A stretch of DNA of 7,789 nt from CAYLNH01 sp964384625 (GTDB taxonomy: Bacteria; Verrucomicrobiota; Lentisphaeria; JABSQK01): positions 1 through 7,789 of the forward strand of contig CAYLNH010000316.1 in assembly GCA_964384625.1 (NCBI GenBank), read 5' to 3'. This document shows positions 1 to 6,719 of this stretch, piece by piece; the stretch's first letter is position 1; each line of letters opens with the position of its first letter. The notes beneath the pieces were generated by a model. The model was not told the DNA's origin. It was given only the letters and a program-made list of their open reading frames with translations, and made no database searches. The translations under genes were made by a program, and so were the position numbers.

Positions 1-66
1 GGTTGGTATGTCTGCCCCGAATAATGCGACGTTATTTCCGCGCCGACCCTAAATGAGCTGAGCGTC

Positions 67-846
67 GTGACCGGCAAACTTCTGAGGGCCTTGAATGAGA
101 AACTTGGGGAGATCCCTCTGGGTACACAGGGGAAGCTTCGCAAGTCGTTGCAGGAGGAAGTAAAAAGAAATGCGGCACTTCTGAAAGTCTACGAAAAAGA
201 GAGAGTGCATTGGGAGTGGATACTTAATTTGAGGACACCGGCCAGTCCCGAAGGGTCCGCGGACCTGCTCGCCCCAACACGGCTGTTCAGAGCTTCTGGC
301 TTGGGCTGCTTTTTTACCGGAGGAGGCGCTACGACCACTGCTGGGGGATTGCCCGGGAATTGGGACTCGACAGGGCACTTTGTTGGGGCCGGCTTCAGAT
401 ACCAGTGCACCAACATGGGCATGAATCCTGGCCCGATGCCGTACGAGGAAAAAGACAAGCCCAATCCGAAAAACATTCCTTGGCGTGCAGCCGGGGTGAT
501 GAGGGTTCTGACAGGGAATATGGAAGAAGTGCTGCGGGAAGCCAAGAAATACGCTGATGCAACATGTCTCAACGTAAGAGTCGAGCTCGTAATGGTCGGG
601 CGATTGCCGAAAGACTCCGCCAGACTTGTTCGGTCAATCCCCGCTGCCGCCCGGGCACACTGGAAGGAGTGGCAACAGCAGAAGAAACAGCTGCCCGGCT
701 ACAAAGACCCCGACCGGACAATCCAGATTGGCGGGAAAGCATACCCACTTCTCCCCAAGAAACCGATCGACAAGAAAGTGGGCAAAGAAGAACTCATGGT
801 CTATGTCTGGACAGTGATGTCGAAGAAGGCACAGGTGAAGAAATGA
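67..846 (+). CDS. Hypothetical protein, 259 aa, first gene of a coupled pair
   Basis: I do not recognise this protein. It starts at GTG (67); the frame is closed by TAA at 22-24 and has no ATG between, and no strong SD is visible. Residues about 1-53 look helical and charged (KLRKSLQEEVKRN, then a WEW triplet at 49-51). Residues 79-120 are rich in Gly, Thr and Phe (GGGATTTAGG, FVGAGFRYQC). The second half is mixed alpha/beta, with a basic C-terminus ending KKAQVKK. There are three cysteines (81, 114, 167). No signal peptide or membrane segment is seen, so it is probably cytoplasmic. The stop TGA overlaps the ATG of the next gene, which argues that the two are made together. Reality as a gene is supported by protein-like composition along the whole length and by the coupling; function is unknown. 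Confidence 0.72.
   Translation: MTGKLLRALNEKLGEIPLGTQGKLRKSLQEEVKRNAALLKVYEKERVHWEWILNLRTPASPEGSADLLAPTRLFRASGLGCFFTGGGATTTAGGLPGNWDSTGHFVGAGFRYQCTNMGMNPGPMPYEEKDKPNPKNIPWRAAGVMRVLTGNMEEVLREAKKYADATCLNVRVELVMVGRLPKDSARLVRSIPAAARAHWKEWQQQKKQLPGYKDPDRTIQIGGKAYPLLPKKPIDKKVGKEELMVYVWTVMSKKAQVKK
833..838 (+). promoter_or_regulatory. Ribosome binding site for the secreted protein at 843
   Basis: AGGTGA is a perfect match to part of the 16S anti-SD complement (AAGGAGGTGATC), four bases before ATG 843. It sits inside the end of the upstream gene. Together with the ATGA overlap at 843-846 it decides the start at 843, although the reading frame is open much further upstream (to 564). Confidence 0.6.
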
Positions 847-1454
847 TCGCTCTCTACCCGTTGTTCGCAATGATTCTGGCCGCGGTTTCAACGAGCGTTC
901 ATGCCCAGCGGGTTGTGATCAGTTTTGGCTGCCCTGCTGATGCGTATTGCGTGGATGTAATCGATGTTGCTGCGGGAGTCAGAGTCCCTATCTCGGAAAG
1001 AACCGAGAAGAACCAAATCTCATTTCGCCTCCCCAAGGGGAAGAAGTTTCTTGTAAAAGTGAACAATACCGAATCGCTCTTGGGCTCTAAGGGCTGCATG
1101 TGGTGGGCTGAGGTGGAGGCAGCCAAAGATAAGACTATTCGGCTGAAGTGCCCAGCGGACAAGAACCGCCTGATTGATGCATCTCCGATCTTCCACCCAG
1201 AAACGTTTCCCATCCCCCAGAAAACCACCATCTTCACGGTTTTCAGGATTCAGGATGGCAAGAGGGATCCCCATTTCCGCCAAGAACTTGTGGTGCCAGG
1301 CAACCGGGCAGAGAATCCGAAGCCGGTCTTCTGTGCGCAACCGGGAACGTATTGGTTGCGCCACAAGGGATCCGACGGAGACCTAGTTGTCGAATTTGTG
1401 GTCACGGCAAAGTACCACATCCAGGTGACTTCCACACGGAAGGCCTCGCACTGA
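843..1454 (+). CDS. Secreted hypothetical protein, 203 aa, with signal peptide
   Basis: The start is ATG 843, chosen because it overlaps the upstream TGA (ATGA), has an SD at 833-838, and gives a clean Sec signal peptide: hydrophobic stretch at residues 2-15 and a probable cleavage after VHA (residue 21). The frame is open upstream to 564, but that part is a shadow of the preceding gene. The mature part is beta-rich (RVVISF, FLVKV, FTVFRI, ELVV, LVVEFVV), which suggests an extracytoplasmic beta-sandwich; this is inference. Five cysteines (30, 36, 85, 103, 164) may form disulfides. The tetrapeptide CPAD occurs twice (30-33 and 103-106). I recognise no family. There is no lipobox, membrane anchor or sorting signal, so it is probably periplasmic or exported. 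Its likely partner is the upstream gene product. Confidence 0.75.
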   Translation: MIALYPLFAMILAAVSTSVHAQRVVISFGCPADAYCVDVIDVAAGVRVPISERTEKNQISFRLPKGKKFLVKVNNTESLLGSKGCMWWAEVEAAKDKTIRLKCPADKNRLIDASPIFHPETFPIPQKTTIFTVFRIQDGKRDPHFRQELVVPGNRAENPKPVFCAQPGTYWLRHKGSDGDLVVEFVVTAKYHIQVTSTRKASH

Positions 1455-1777
1455 GTAACTCGTGAATCCGCTGGGCAACGCTTGGCCACCGAATTTCGTC
1501 GGGAATCTGCGTCGTTGATTTGCTTGCCGCGTTCAGTTCTACAGACATCCGCTCTGCCAGTTGCGCAGGACCTCCTTTCTTGACTATGGCAATCGCCGTC
1601 GGCCAACGGCCGGCCAACTCGGAGAGACCGCCGGACATCAGAGGCGAGGACCCGAGCGCCGCAGGCTGCGGTCCCCAGGGCGACCATGCCGAAGGGTTCG
1701 TAGCGGCTGGGCATGACCACCAGGTCAACGGCGCGGTACATGGCGCCGAGGACCTTGTCGCCGAGCGGGCCGGTAAG
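1453..1777 (-). pseudogene. Glycosyltransferase family 4 remnant (C-terminal domain), frameshifted
   Basis: Read on the - strand, the translation gives the donor-binding half of a GT4/GT-B glycosyltransferase: LTGPLGDKVLGAMYRAVDLV, then MPSRYEPFGMVAL and ASDV. The frame then breaks at about 1633-1634, where one extra G:C pair is present, and resumes in the neighbouring frame as GGLSELAGRWP, ending in RWPSVAQRIHELL. Joined, this is the familiar series of GT4 motifs: the E-P-F-G donor-site motif (1688-1699), the GG-L-E loop, and the C-terminal 'W..VA.R...L' helix. The N-terminal acceptor domain is missing completely, and the coding signal stops at about 1777. The far end runs straight into the stop of the + strand gene at 1454. 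It cannot make a working enzyme. The single-base frameshift alone could be a sequencing error; the truncation could not. Confidence 0.8.
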
Positions 1778-1781
1778 GGCG

Positions 1782-2321
1782 CCACACTGGACGCATTCCT
1801 GCTGCGCGAGCGCCGGCTGCACTGGGACGGCATCCCGGTGCCCGGCGTGAAACGTCGCCGACCTGAACCCGACGGCGTTCAAATACTTCCGCAACGCCGC
1901 CGCCGGGAGCGGTTGTATGGATGAAGCGGTGCTGCAGGACGGCAACGAGACCATCATTGCCAACGTTCAGCTTCGGCAAGGCGAGTTCCTGCGGCAGGCT
2001 GCCGTCCTGATGTTCCACGAAACCCCCGAGCGCTTTGTCCCCGGCGCCTATATCAAGATCGGTTTCTTCCGCAGCGATGCCGATCTCGCGTATCAGACCG
2101 AAATCCACGGGCATCTCTTCCTTCAGGCAGAGAAGCCCCTTGATCTGCTGCTGACCAATTATATGAAGGCCTACATCAGTTACGAAGGCCGCACCCGCAT
2201 TGAGCGCTACCTTTTCCCGCGTGATGCACTCCGCGAAGTCCTCCTGAACGCCATCGTCCACCGCGATTACAGCACCGGCGTCCCGATGCAGATCCACGTC
2301 TGCGGGGACCAGATCCGTTTC
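1782..2321 (+). pseudogene. AlbA_2/RecG-like (COG2865-type) protein remnant, truncated at both ends and frameshifted
   Basis: The + strand translation resembles the middle of proteins that have an N-terminal Schlafen AlbA_2 domain and a C-terminal RecG-like HATPase_c_4 domain; these are usually annotated as putative DNA-binding or transcriptional regulators. The first part (RLHWDGIPVPGV) is in one frame. An extra A in the AAA at 1850-1852 shifts the frame, and it continues as NVADLNPTAFKYF. Later parts are very typical: RQAAVLMFHETPERFVPGAY, IKIGFF, EIHG, KAYISYEG and the GHKL-type N-box helix LREVLLNAIVHRDY. Similarity ends at about 2321 (GDQIRF), where the ATP-lid region should follow. ATG 1917 opens a frame, but it is internal to the homologous region and not a real start. 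The N-terminal DNA-binding domain and most of the ATPase domain are absent, so it is a relic. Confidence 0.8.
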
Positions 2322-2334
2322 GGGGGCATTCGGT

Positions 2335-5238
2335 TCAGGGGTCCTGCGGCTTTCGTTTTCGCCGCAAGCGGTTGACCTTGCGGGCGATTTCGTCGCCGAG
2401 TTTAATCATCCTGTCCTGGGGGTCTTCGGCGGCAGCCGGTGTTTCCCTGCTTTCATCGGGTGCGCTCGACCGGCGCTCGGCCAGGGCATCCAGTTGCCTG
2501 CGAAGCTGCTTGCCGGCCGGCACCGTTGGCTCTTCAGGTGCTGCCGCCGCGCCGGCAGGCGCCGGCGGCGCGGCCCGCCGGCCGGCAATCTCGTTCAGAC
2601 GCCGGCGCATGTGTTTGCCGAGCCCGGCCGCGGTCCGTTTCGAATGCGTTCCCGAGCGTTTCTCCGGATCCGACGCCGCCAGGGACTGCTCCGCTTCCGG
2701 CGGCACGCCGACCGGCGGGCGCGGATCGACGAAATGATCCAGCGCCGGTTTCGGCAGCCGCGAACGTTCGAGTTTGCGGCCGAGCAACTTGCGGGTGCGG
2801 TCGTCCAGGGGCATGCGGTTCGGCGCCGAGAGCCGCGGCGGACTGGCCAGCGCCGGCAGGACATGCTGCCCGCGAGCCCGGGGCGCCTGCAGGAGTTCGA
2901 TCGATTGCTGCACGTTCTGCCCGGTCAACAGCGAATTGAGAATGATGCAGCCGGCTTGCCGGCTCACCGGCTCGCCGCCCTCGCCCAACTCGATGTTGCG
3001 CACGTGATACGGCGTGATCGGCCGGGTCGAGCAGTTCGGACAGCCGTCCTCACAGTCGCAGGTCAACAGATGATCCAACGCCACCGGCAGGATCTCCTCC
3101 AGACGGTCGAAGCACTGCTCGGAATTGCCGATGCCGCGCAGGTAGAACTCAAACCAGAACATCGTGTGCCAGGGGGCGTTCTTCGCGCCGATCGACCAGT
3201 CGAAGTCGTTCGCATCGCTGGTCAGAAACAACGGCAGGATACGGCTGACGCAGAAGTTGACGGCCCGCAGTCCGGCATCGGGGTTGTAGTTCAGCCCCCG
3301 CACGGCTGCCGCCAGCGACGCCGGGATCGTCACCCAGAATGACATGGCTTCGTAGGCGATGTTCGGCAGTCCCGTAGGATGCTGGGACAGGCGGTCGAGG
3401 GTGTAGAACTTCACGCGCTCGTAAACCGGTGTCTCCAGGACGGCATAGACCTCGCCGAGGTATGCCTGGCCAATGCCGATCGGGCGGTGGTCGAGAATGA
3501 CGTCGATGTGGTCGACGGACGTGCCGGTGACCGGATCCGTGTAGAACGTCGATTCGACGCGGCGCAACCGCACCAGGTTGCGGTCGGTATCGTGGTCGAC
3601 CAGAGCCCACGTGTCGCCGTGATGGAAATAGATCGCGCCCTGGTAGAACAGCCGCATCGCCCGGAACTTGTCGATGCGGTCGATGACGCGACCTGTGTCC
3701 GCGTCTTCAATGACGGTGCTTTCGTCGCCGTAGCCGCGCAGGCGCACTTCAAACGCCGGCTCCTCATTCGCCGAATGATACCAGGCGTCCTCGCCGTGGT
3801 ACACTTTCTCATGCTCCTCGAGGACATCCAGCACCAGCGGAGCGGCATAGCCGAATCGATCGATGTCGGCCTGGCCGAACGGCCGTTCCGCCGCAGCGCA
3901 GCGAATATGACCAATCACCACGAACGGGTTGTCGCGGTCGATGACGATCCGCTCGATCGGCCGGGCAAAGATGAACTCCGGATGTTCCATGATGTACTGG
4001 TTAATCGGCGTGTCGATGCCGACGAGGATGCACAATGAATCCGCCTGGCCGCGACCGGCCCGGCCGGCCTGCTGCAGGAAGGCATTGAGGACGCCCGGAT
4101 AACCGATGATGATGCAGGCTTCGAGCATGCCGATGTCAATCCCCAGCTCCAGCGCCCGGGTCGCGCTGACCCCAAGCAGTTCGCCTTCGCGCAGCCGGCG
4201 TTCCAGGTCGCGGCGTTCGGCGGGCGTGTAACCGCCGCGATAAGGAATCACCTTGTCCACCAGCCCCGGGCTCTCCCGCTCGAGTTTCTCCCGAACATAG
4301 CGATACACCATCTCCGCCGTGTTCCGCGCCTTGCTGAAGCAAATGGTGGCGACCCGCCGCTGGATGAGCTTCGCCATCAATTCGTGCGCCTCGACGTTGG
4401 CGCTCCGGCGGCCGCGCCACTCGCGCTTCTTGATACGCGGCGGATTCCAGAAGACAAACGTCCGGCGGCCGCAGCCGCTGGTGTCTTGGTCGACCAGGTG
4501 CATCGGCCGGCTGGTCAACGTCTGGGCCACTTCCTCCGGGTTGCCGACCGTTGCCGAACAGCAGATGAACTGCGGCGTCGAACCATGAAACTCGCAGAGC
4601 CGCTCCAGTCGCCGCAGGACATTCGCCATGTTCGCGCCGAAAAAACCGGTGTAGGTGTGGACTTCGTCGATCACGATATAACGCAGCCCCTGCAGAAACC
4701 GCTGCCACCGACCGTGGCCGGGAATCATCTTGACGTGCAGCATTTCGGGATTCGTCAGAATAACCCGGGCCGCATCCCGGGCCGTACGCCGGTCGGCGGC
4801 GCTGGAATCGCCGTCGTAAGGCACAGCAGCGATTGCTTCCGGGTTATCGAGCTCCGTCAGCGACCGCACCGCCTGGTTCCAGGTGGCCGCCTGGTCGCGC
4901 GCCAGAGCCTTTGCCGGGAAGACAAAGAGCGCGGTGGCGTTCGGATCCGCGAGCAATGCCTGCAGAATGGGAACCTGGTAACACAGGCTCTTGCCGCTGG
5001 CCGTCCCGGTCGTCAACAGCAGGTCTCTGCCGGCCAGCGCCGTCGTCATCGCTTCTTCCTGATGGCGGTACGGCCGCTCGATGCCCAGCGCGGCAAGGAA
5101 CTCCTTGACCCCGTCCAGGAGGTCCGGCGGGAACACGCCCCACACCGCGTCACGCGCCGGCTGTTGCTGGACATGGACGATCTGTCCGGCATAGCCCGGG
5201 TCCTGCTTCAAGTTGTCGAGAAAAGCGTCAACGTCCAT
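2335..5238 (-). CDS. mrfA: MrfA (YprA)-type DEAD/DEAH-box helicase with DUF1998/MZB zinc domain
   Basis: A superfamily 2 ATP-dependent DNA helicase of 967 residues. Motifs in order: RHQ at 58-60 (Q-like), TGTASGKS at 77-84 (Walker A), PAKALARDQ at 108-116 (Ia), NPEM at 163-166 (Ib), DEVH at 191-194 (Walker B), SAT at 228-230 (III), FSKARNTAEM at 301-310 (IV), SATRALELGIDIG at 358-370 (V), QQAGRAGRG at 389-397 (VI). The MrfA-specific module follows, with C727, C729, C733 and C736 as the zinc site. Bacillus MrfA (about 750 aa) is a 3'-5' helicase in repair of mitomycin-type DNA damage with the nuclease MrfB; that role is carried over by family. Start ATG 5238 is chosen because protein-like sequence begins there (MDVDAFLDNL); the frame is open to GTG 5385 but reads as non-protein, and no good SD is seen. 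About 175 extra residues follow the family core. Confidence 0.9.
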   Translation of the reverse strand: MDVDAFLDNLKQDPGYAGQIVHVQQQPARDAVWGVFPPDLLDGVKEFLAALGIERPYRHQEEAMTTALAGRDLLLTTGTASGKSLCYQVPILQALLADPNATALFVFPAKALARDQAATWNQAVRSLTELDNPEAIAAVPYDGDSSAADRRTARDAARVILTNPEMLHVKMIPGHGRWQRFLQGLRYIVIDEVHTYTGFFGANMANVLRRLERLCEFHGSTPQFICCSATVGNPEEVAQTLTSRPMHLVDQDTSGCGRRTFVFWNPPRIKKREWRGRRSANVEAHELMAKLIQRRVATICFSKARNTAEMVYRYVREKLERESPGLVDKVIPYRGGYTPAERRDLERRLREGELLGVSATRALELGIDIGMLEACIIIGYPGVLNAFLQQAGRAGRGQADSLCILVGIDTPINQYIMEHPEFIFARPIERIVIDRDNPFVVIGHIRCAAAERPFGQADIDRFGYAAPLVLDVLEEHEKVYHGEDAWYHSANEEPAFEVRLRGYGDESTVIEDADTGRVIDRIDKFRAMRLFYQGAIYFHHGDTWALVDHDTDRNLVRLRRVESTFYTDPVTGTSVDHIDVILDHRPIGIGQAYLGEVYAVLETPVYERVKFYTLDRLSQHPTGLPNIAYEAMSFWVTIPASLAAAVRGLNYNPDAGLRAVNFCVSRILPLFLTSDANDFDWSIGAKNAPWHTMFWFEFYLRGIGNSEQCFDRLEEILPVALDHLLTCDCEDGCPNCSTRPITPYHVRNIELGEGGEPVSRQAGCIILNSLLTGQNVQQSIELLQAPRARGQHVLPALASPPRLSAPNRMPLDDRTRKLLGRKLERSRLPKPALDHFVDPRPPVGVPPEAEQSLAASDPEKRSGTHSKRTAAGLGKHMRRRLNEIAGRRAAPPAPAGAAAAPEEPTVPAGKQLRRQLDALAERRSSAPDESRETPAAAEDPQDRMIKLGDEIARKVNRLRRKRKPQDP
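2350..2808 (-). repeat. Degenerate basic helix repeats in the C-terminal tail of the helicase
   Basis: Four related basic segments lie at helicase residues 811-830, 871-891, 907-925 and 944-963: KLLGRKLERSRLP, GLGKHMRRRLNEIAGRR, AGKQLRRQLDALAERR and KLGDEIARKVNRLRRKRK. A loose unit G-(K/R/D)-x-h-x-R-x-h-x-x-(L/I)-x-x-(R/K)-R recurs. Linkers are Pro/Ala-rich (APPAPAGAAAAP). The units look like amphipathic, positively charged helices on a disordered tail. The resemblance was seen by eye. Confidence 0.55.
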
Positions 5239-5374
5239 GGATTTGCCCCGTTCGGTGCAACCGCAAGGTACTTGGCCATTGCGGCCGGCGCAAGACCGCG
5301 AGGTCCGCCGTCGTAATGTGTCAGTCACGGGGTGCGGCCGAACTCGATGTGCCACCACCGACAGGCTGGTTTCC

Positions 5375-5393
5375 GTCAGAGTCACGGTCTGAC
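5375..5393. repeat. Short perfect inverted repeat (6-bp arms, 7-base loop)
   Basis: GTCAGA at 5375-5380 pairs with TCTGAC at 5388-5393 across GTCACGG. It lies about 140 bases ahead of the mrfA start. It could be an operator or a hairpin in the leader. A stem this short may also be chance. Confidence 0.3.
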
Positions 5394-5420
5394 AGCATTT
5401 CCATAGACCCTCCCGAAACA

Positions 5421-5460
5421 GAGATTGGGGCTTCTTCTCGGACAGCAGGAGCCCGATCTC
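5421..5460 (-). terminator. Imperfect hairpin, possible terminator of the uroD-like transcript
   Basis: GAGATTGGGGCT (5421-5432) pairs with AGCCCGATCTC (5450-5460): about ten pairs, one G-T pair and one bulge, with a 17-base loop. On the - strand, the direction of the uroD-like transcript, the stem is followed by TGTTT, a poor T-run. It sits about 125 bases past the uroD-like stop. The terminator role is a guess; it may equally be leader structure for mrfA. Confidence 0.3.
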
Positions 5461-5464
5461 GCAC

Positions 5465-5503
5465 CCTTTTCGCGGACGTTGTAGCTGCAGCCGCCGCGAA
5501 AGG
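5465..5503. repeat. Imperfect inverted repeat with a palindromic loop
   Basis: CCTTTTCGCGG (5465-5475) pairs with CCGCGAAAGG (5494-5503): ten pairs with one bulged T. The 18-base loop contains the palindrome GCTGCAGC. It directly abuts the hairpin at 5421-5460, so the two would stack in a transcript from either strand. Confidence 0.4.
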
Positions 5504-5585
5504 ATCCTCCCGGGTGTGTTGCGGCAGTGTCAGACGCCCTTCCGTTTCCCCTTCGCGCTGACTCCCCCGCGCGTGGCGGCGATTG

Positions 5586-6719
5586 CTACATGGCTGCCGC
5601 GATGTCGATGATGGTCCGGTAGTTGGCCAGGGTCAGCGGCGCCAGCTCGCGTCCGTAGGGGCAGGCGGACGGCATCAGCACAAAGGCGCCGCCGTCACGA
5701 TTCGGTCCCTCTGCCAGGGCGGTTCGTACCTTCGCGGCCATCGGCTCGGCCGGCAGGTTTTCGATGTCGCTGATTTCCAGGTTGCCGAAGAGCACGACGT
5801 CCTCGCCCATCCGGGCGCGGACGTCAGCCAGAGAGACGTCCCCCTGCGGCGGCGGTTCCACCGGGTCCAGGCCTTTGCAGCCGATCGATTTGATCTCCGG
5901 CAGGATCGGCGCCAGCCGACCGTGTGAATGGATGCGGGCGAAGCCGCCGTGCTGCTGGATCGTGTCGACCATGGGTTTGACGTACTCCGTCACGTAGTCA
6001 TGGAACAGCCTGGGCGGCAGATAGGGCGGAGCCGCGTATTCCGGCCCGTAGATGCGCCAGAGCCGGCCGGGCAGAGCTTTGGCGACGGCTTCCGTCTTCC
6101 GCCACAACGGCTCGGCACATTTCTGCAGCGCCTGATGAAACAGCGCGGGTTCGGTCAGCGCGATGACCGTATAGTCGCCCATCGCAAACAACGGGGCAAC
6201 GCAACACAGCGGGTCCGGCGTGTCGACGGCAACGATCCCCTTGTCGCCCATTGCCGCGTCGGCGTCCAGCACCCCCCGGGTATCGGGGGAACCGCCGAAC
6301 TCGGCGGCGGGCAGCTGCAGCCACGCATTGAGGTCTTCGACGTCTTTGAGCAGGTGTTCGAGCGTCCAGACGGTGTTCACGTCGGGATCGCGTCTCGACC
6401 GGGAGGTCAGCGTCCGGCTGCCGCCGCGAATGGTGGTCGTGGTGAAGCGGCTGCCGTCGATGGTTTCGTGCTCAACGGTTCGCAGCTCAGCCGTCGGATC
6501 CGGCGGCGCGTCGCGCATGGGCACGCCGCGCAGGGCGATGCAGTCCGTGCGCTCGCGTGTCAGGTCGATCAGCGGCTTCCAGGACGGATGGGAGTAGATG
6601 TTGAACGGATCCGGATCGTCTGGGTTCTGGTCGATGCCGTTGAGTTCGTAGAAGCATACCGGCGGGCGGTCGACCGGTTTTCCCTGCAGGACGGCTGCCA
6701 GTCGTTCGCGCCGGGTCAC
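5586..6719 (-). CDS. Uroporphyrinogen decarboxylase (UroD) superfamily protein
   Basis: A 377-residue protein of the URO-D / MtaA / CmuA superfamily (COG0407-like), a TIM-barrel fold. It opens with the family N-terminus TRRERLAAVLQGKPVDRPPV. Later landmarks are GPEY at 225-228, RIHSHGR at 262-268, GLDPVEPPPQGD at 283-294, FGNLE at 311-315 and the C-terminal SACPYGRELAPLT. It is not a plausible haem-pathway HemE: the N-terminal HemE signature region is replaced and the metal-like HxH of methyltransferase relatives is present. Members of this group are often corrinoid-dependent methyltransferases or catabolic enzymes of unknown substrate. Start is GTG 6719, overlapping the TGA of the preceding gene, with GGGAG eight bases upstream. 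The coupling to an AP-endonuclease-2-fold isomerase suggests sugar or one-carbon catabolism; the substrate is unknown. Confidence 0.88.
   Translation of the reverse strand: MTRRERLAAVLQGKPVDRPPVCFYELNGIDQNPDDPDPFNIYSHPSWKPLIDLTRERTDCIALRGVPMRDAPPDPTAELRTVEHETIDGSRFTTTTIRGGSRTLTSRSRRDPDVNTVWTLEHLLKDVEDLNAWLQLPAAEFGGSPDTRGVLDADAAMGDKGIVAVDTPDPLCCVAPLFAMGDYTVIALTEPALFHQALQKCAEPLWRKTEAVAKALPGRLWRIYGPEYAAPPYLPPRLFHDYVTEYVKPMVDTIQQHGGFARIHSHGRLAPILPEIKSIGCKGLDPVEPPPQGDVSLADVRARMGEDVVLFGNLEISDIENLPAEPMAAKVRTALAEGPNRDGGAFVLMPSACPYGRELAPLTLANYRTIIDIAAAM

Larger units (their letters stand above)
5239..5585. other. Non-coding stretch between the uroD-like gene and mrfA
   Basis: About 347 bases without a convincing gene. 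Short open frames here read as random, Arg/Ser/Pro-rich sequence. It must hold the 3' end of the uroD-like transcript and the promoter of mrfA, though I see no clear -35/-10 pair for the latter. Three imperfect hairpins lie at 5375-5393, 5421-5460 and 5465-5503. A partial direct repeat is also present: GTCAGTCACGG (5320-5330) and GTCAGAGTCACGG (5375-5387). The sequence could encode a structured 5' leader of mrfA, termination signals, or a small RNA. Confidence 0.5.

Noticed and set aside
20..25. AATAAT as a -10 box for the gene at 67
   Set aside because: The matching -35 would lie at or beyond the window edge, so it cannot be judged.
1..56. Possible 3' end of an upstream gene in + frame 3 (ending MRRYFRADPK, TGA 54-56), or in + frame 2 (TAA 50-52)
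   Set aside because: Both frames are open for fewer than 20 codons from the window edge; neither can be told from chance.
564..842. Longer N-terminus for the secreted protein (open frame from 564)
   Set aside because: It overlaps the upstream gene in another frame, reads as Arg/Ser/Pro-rich non-protein, and would bury the signal peptide; the SD and ATGA overlap favour 843.
1917..2375. An intact 152-residue gene starting at ATG 1917
   Set aside because: Family similarity begins well upstream of this ATG in two frames and stops near 2321; the last residues are antisense of the helicase end. It is a relic.
2494..3342. Long + strand frames opposite the helicase
   Set aside because: They are GC-driven shadows, rich in Arg and without domain motifs, opposite a gene with all helicase motifs intact.
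5239..5385. Helicase start at GTG 5385 (49 extra residues)
   Set aside because: The extra residues read as random Arg/Thr/Ser-rich sequence; the family-like N-terminus begins at ATG 5238.
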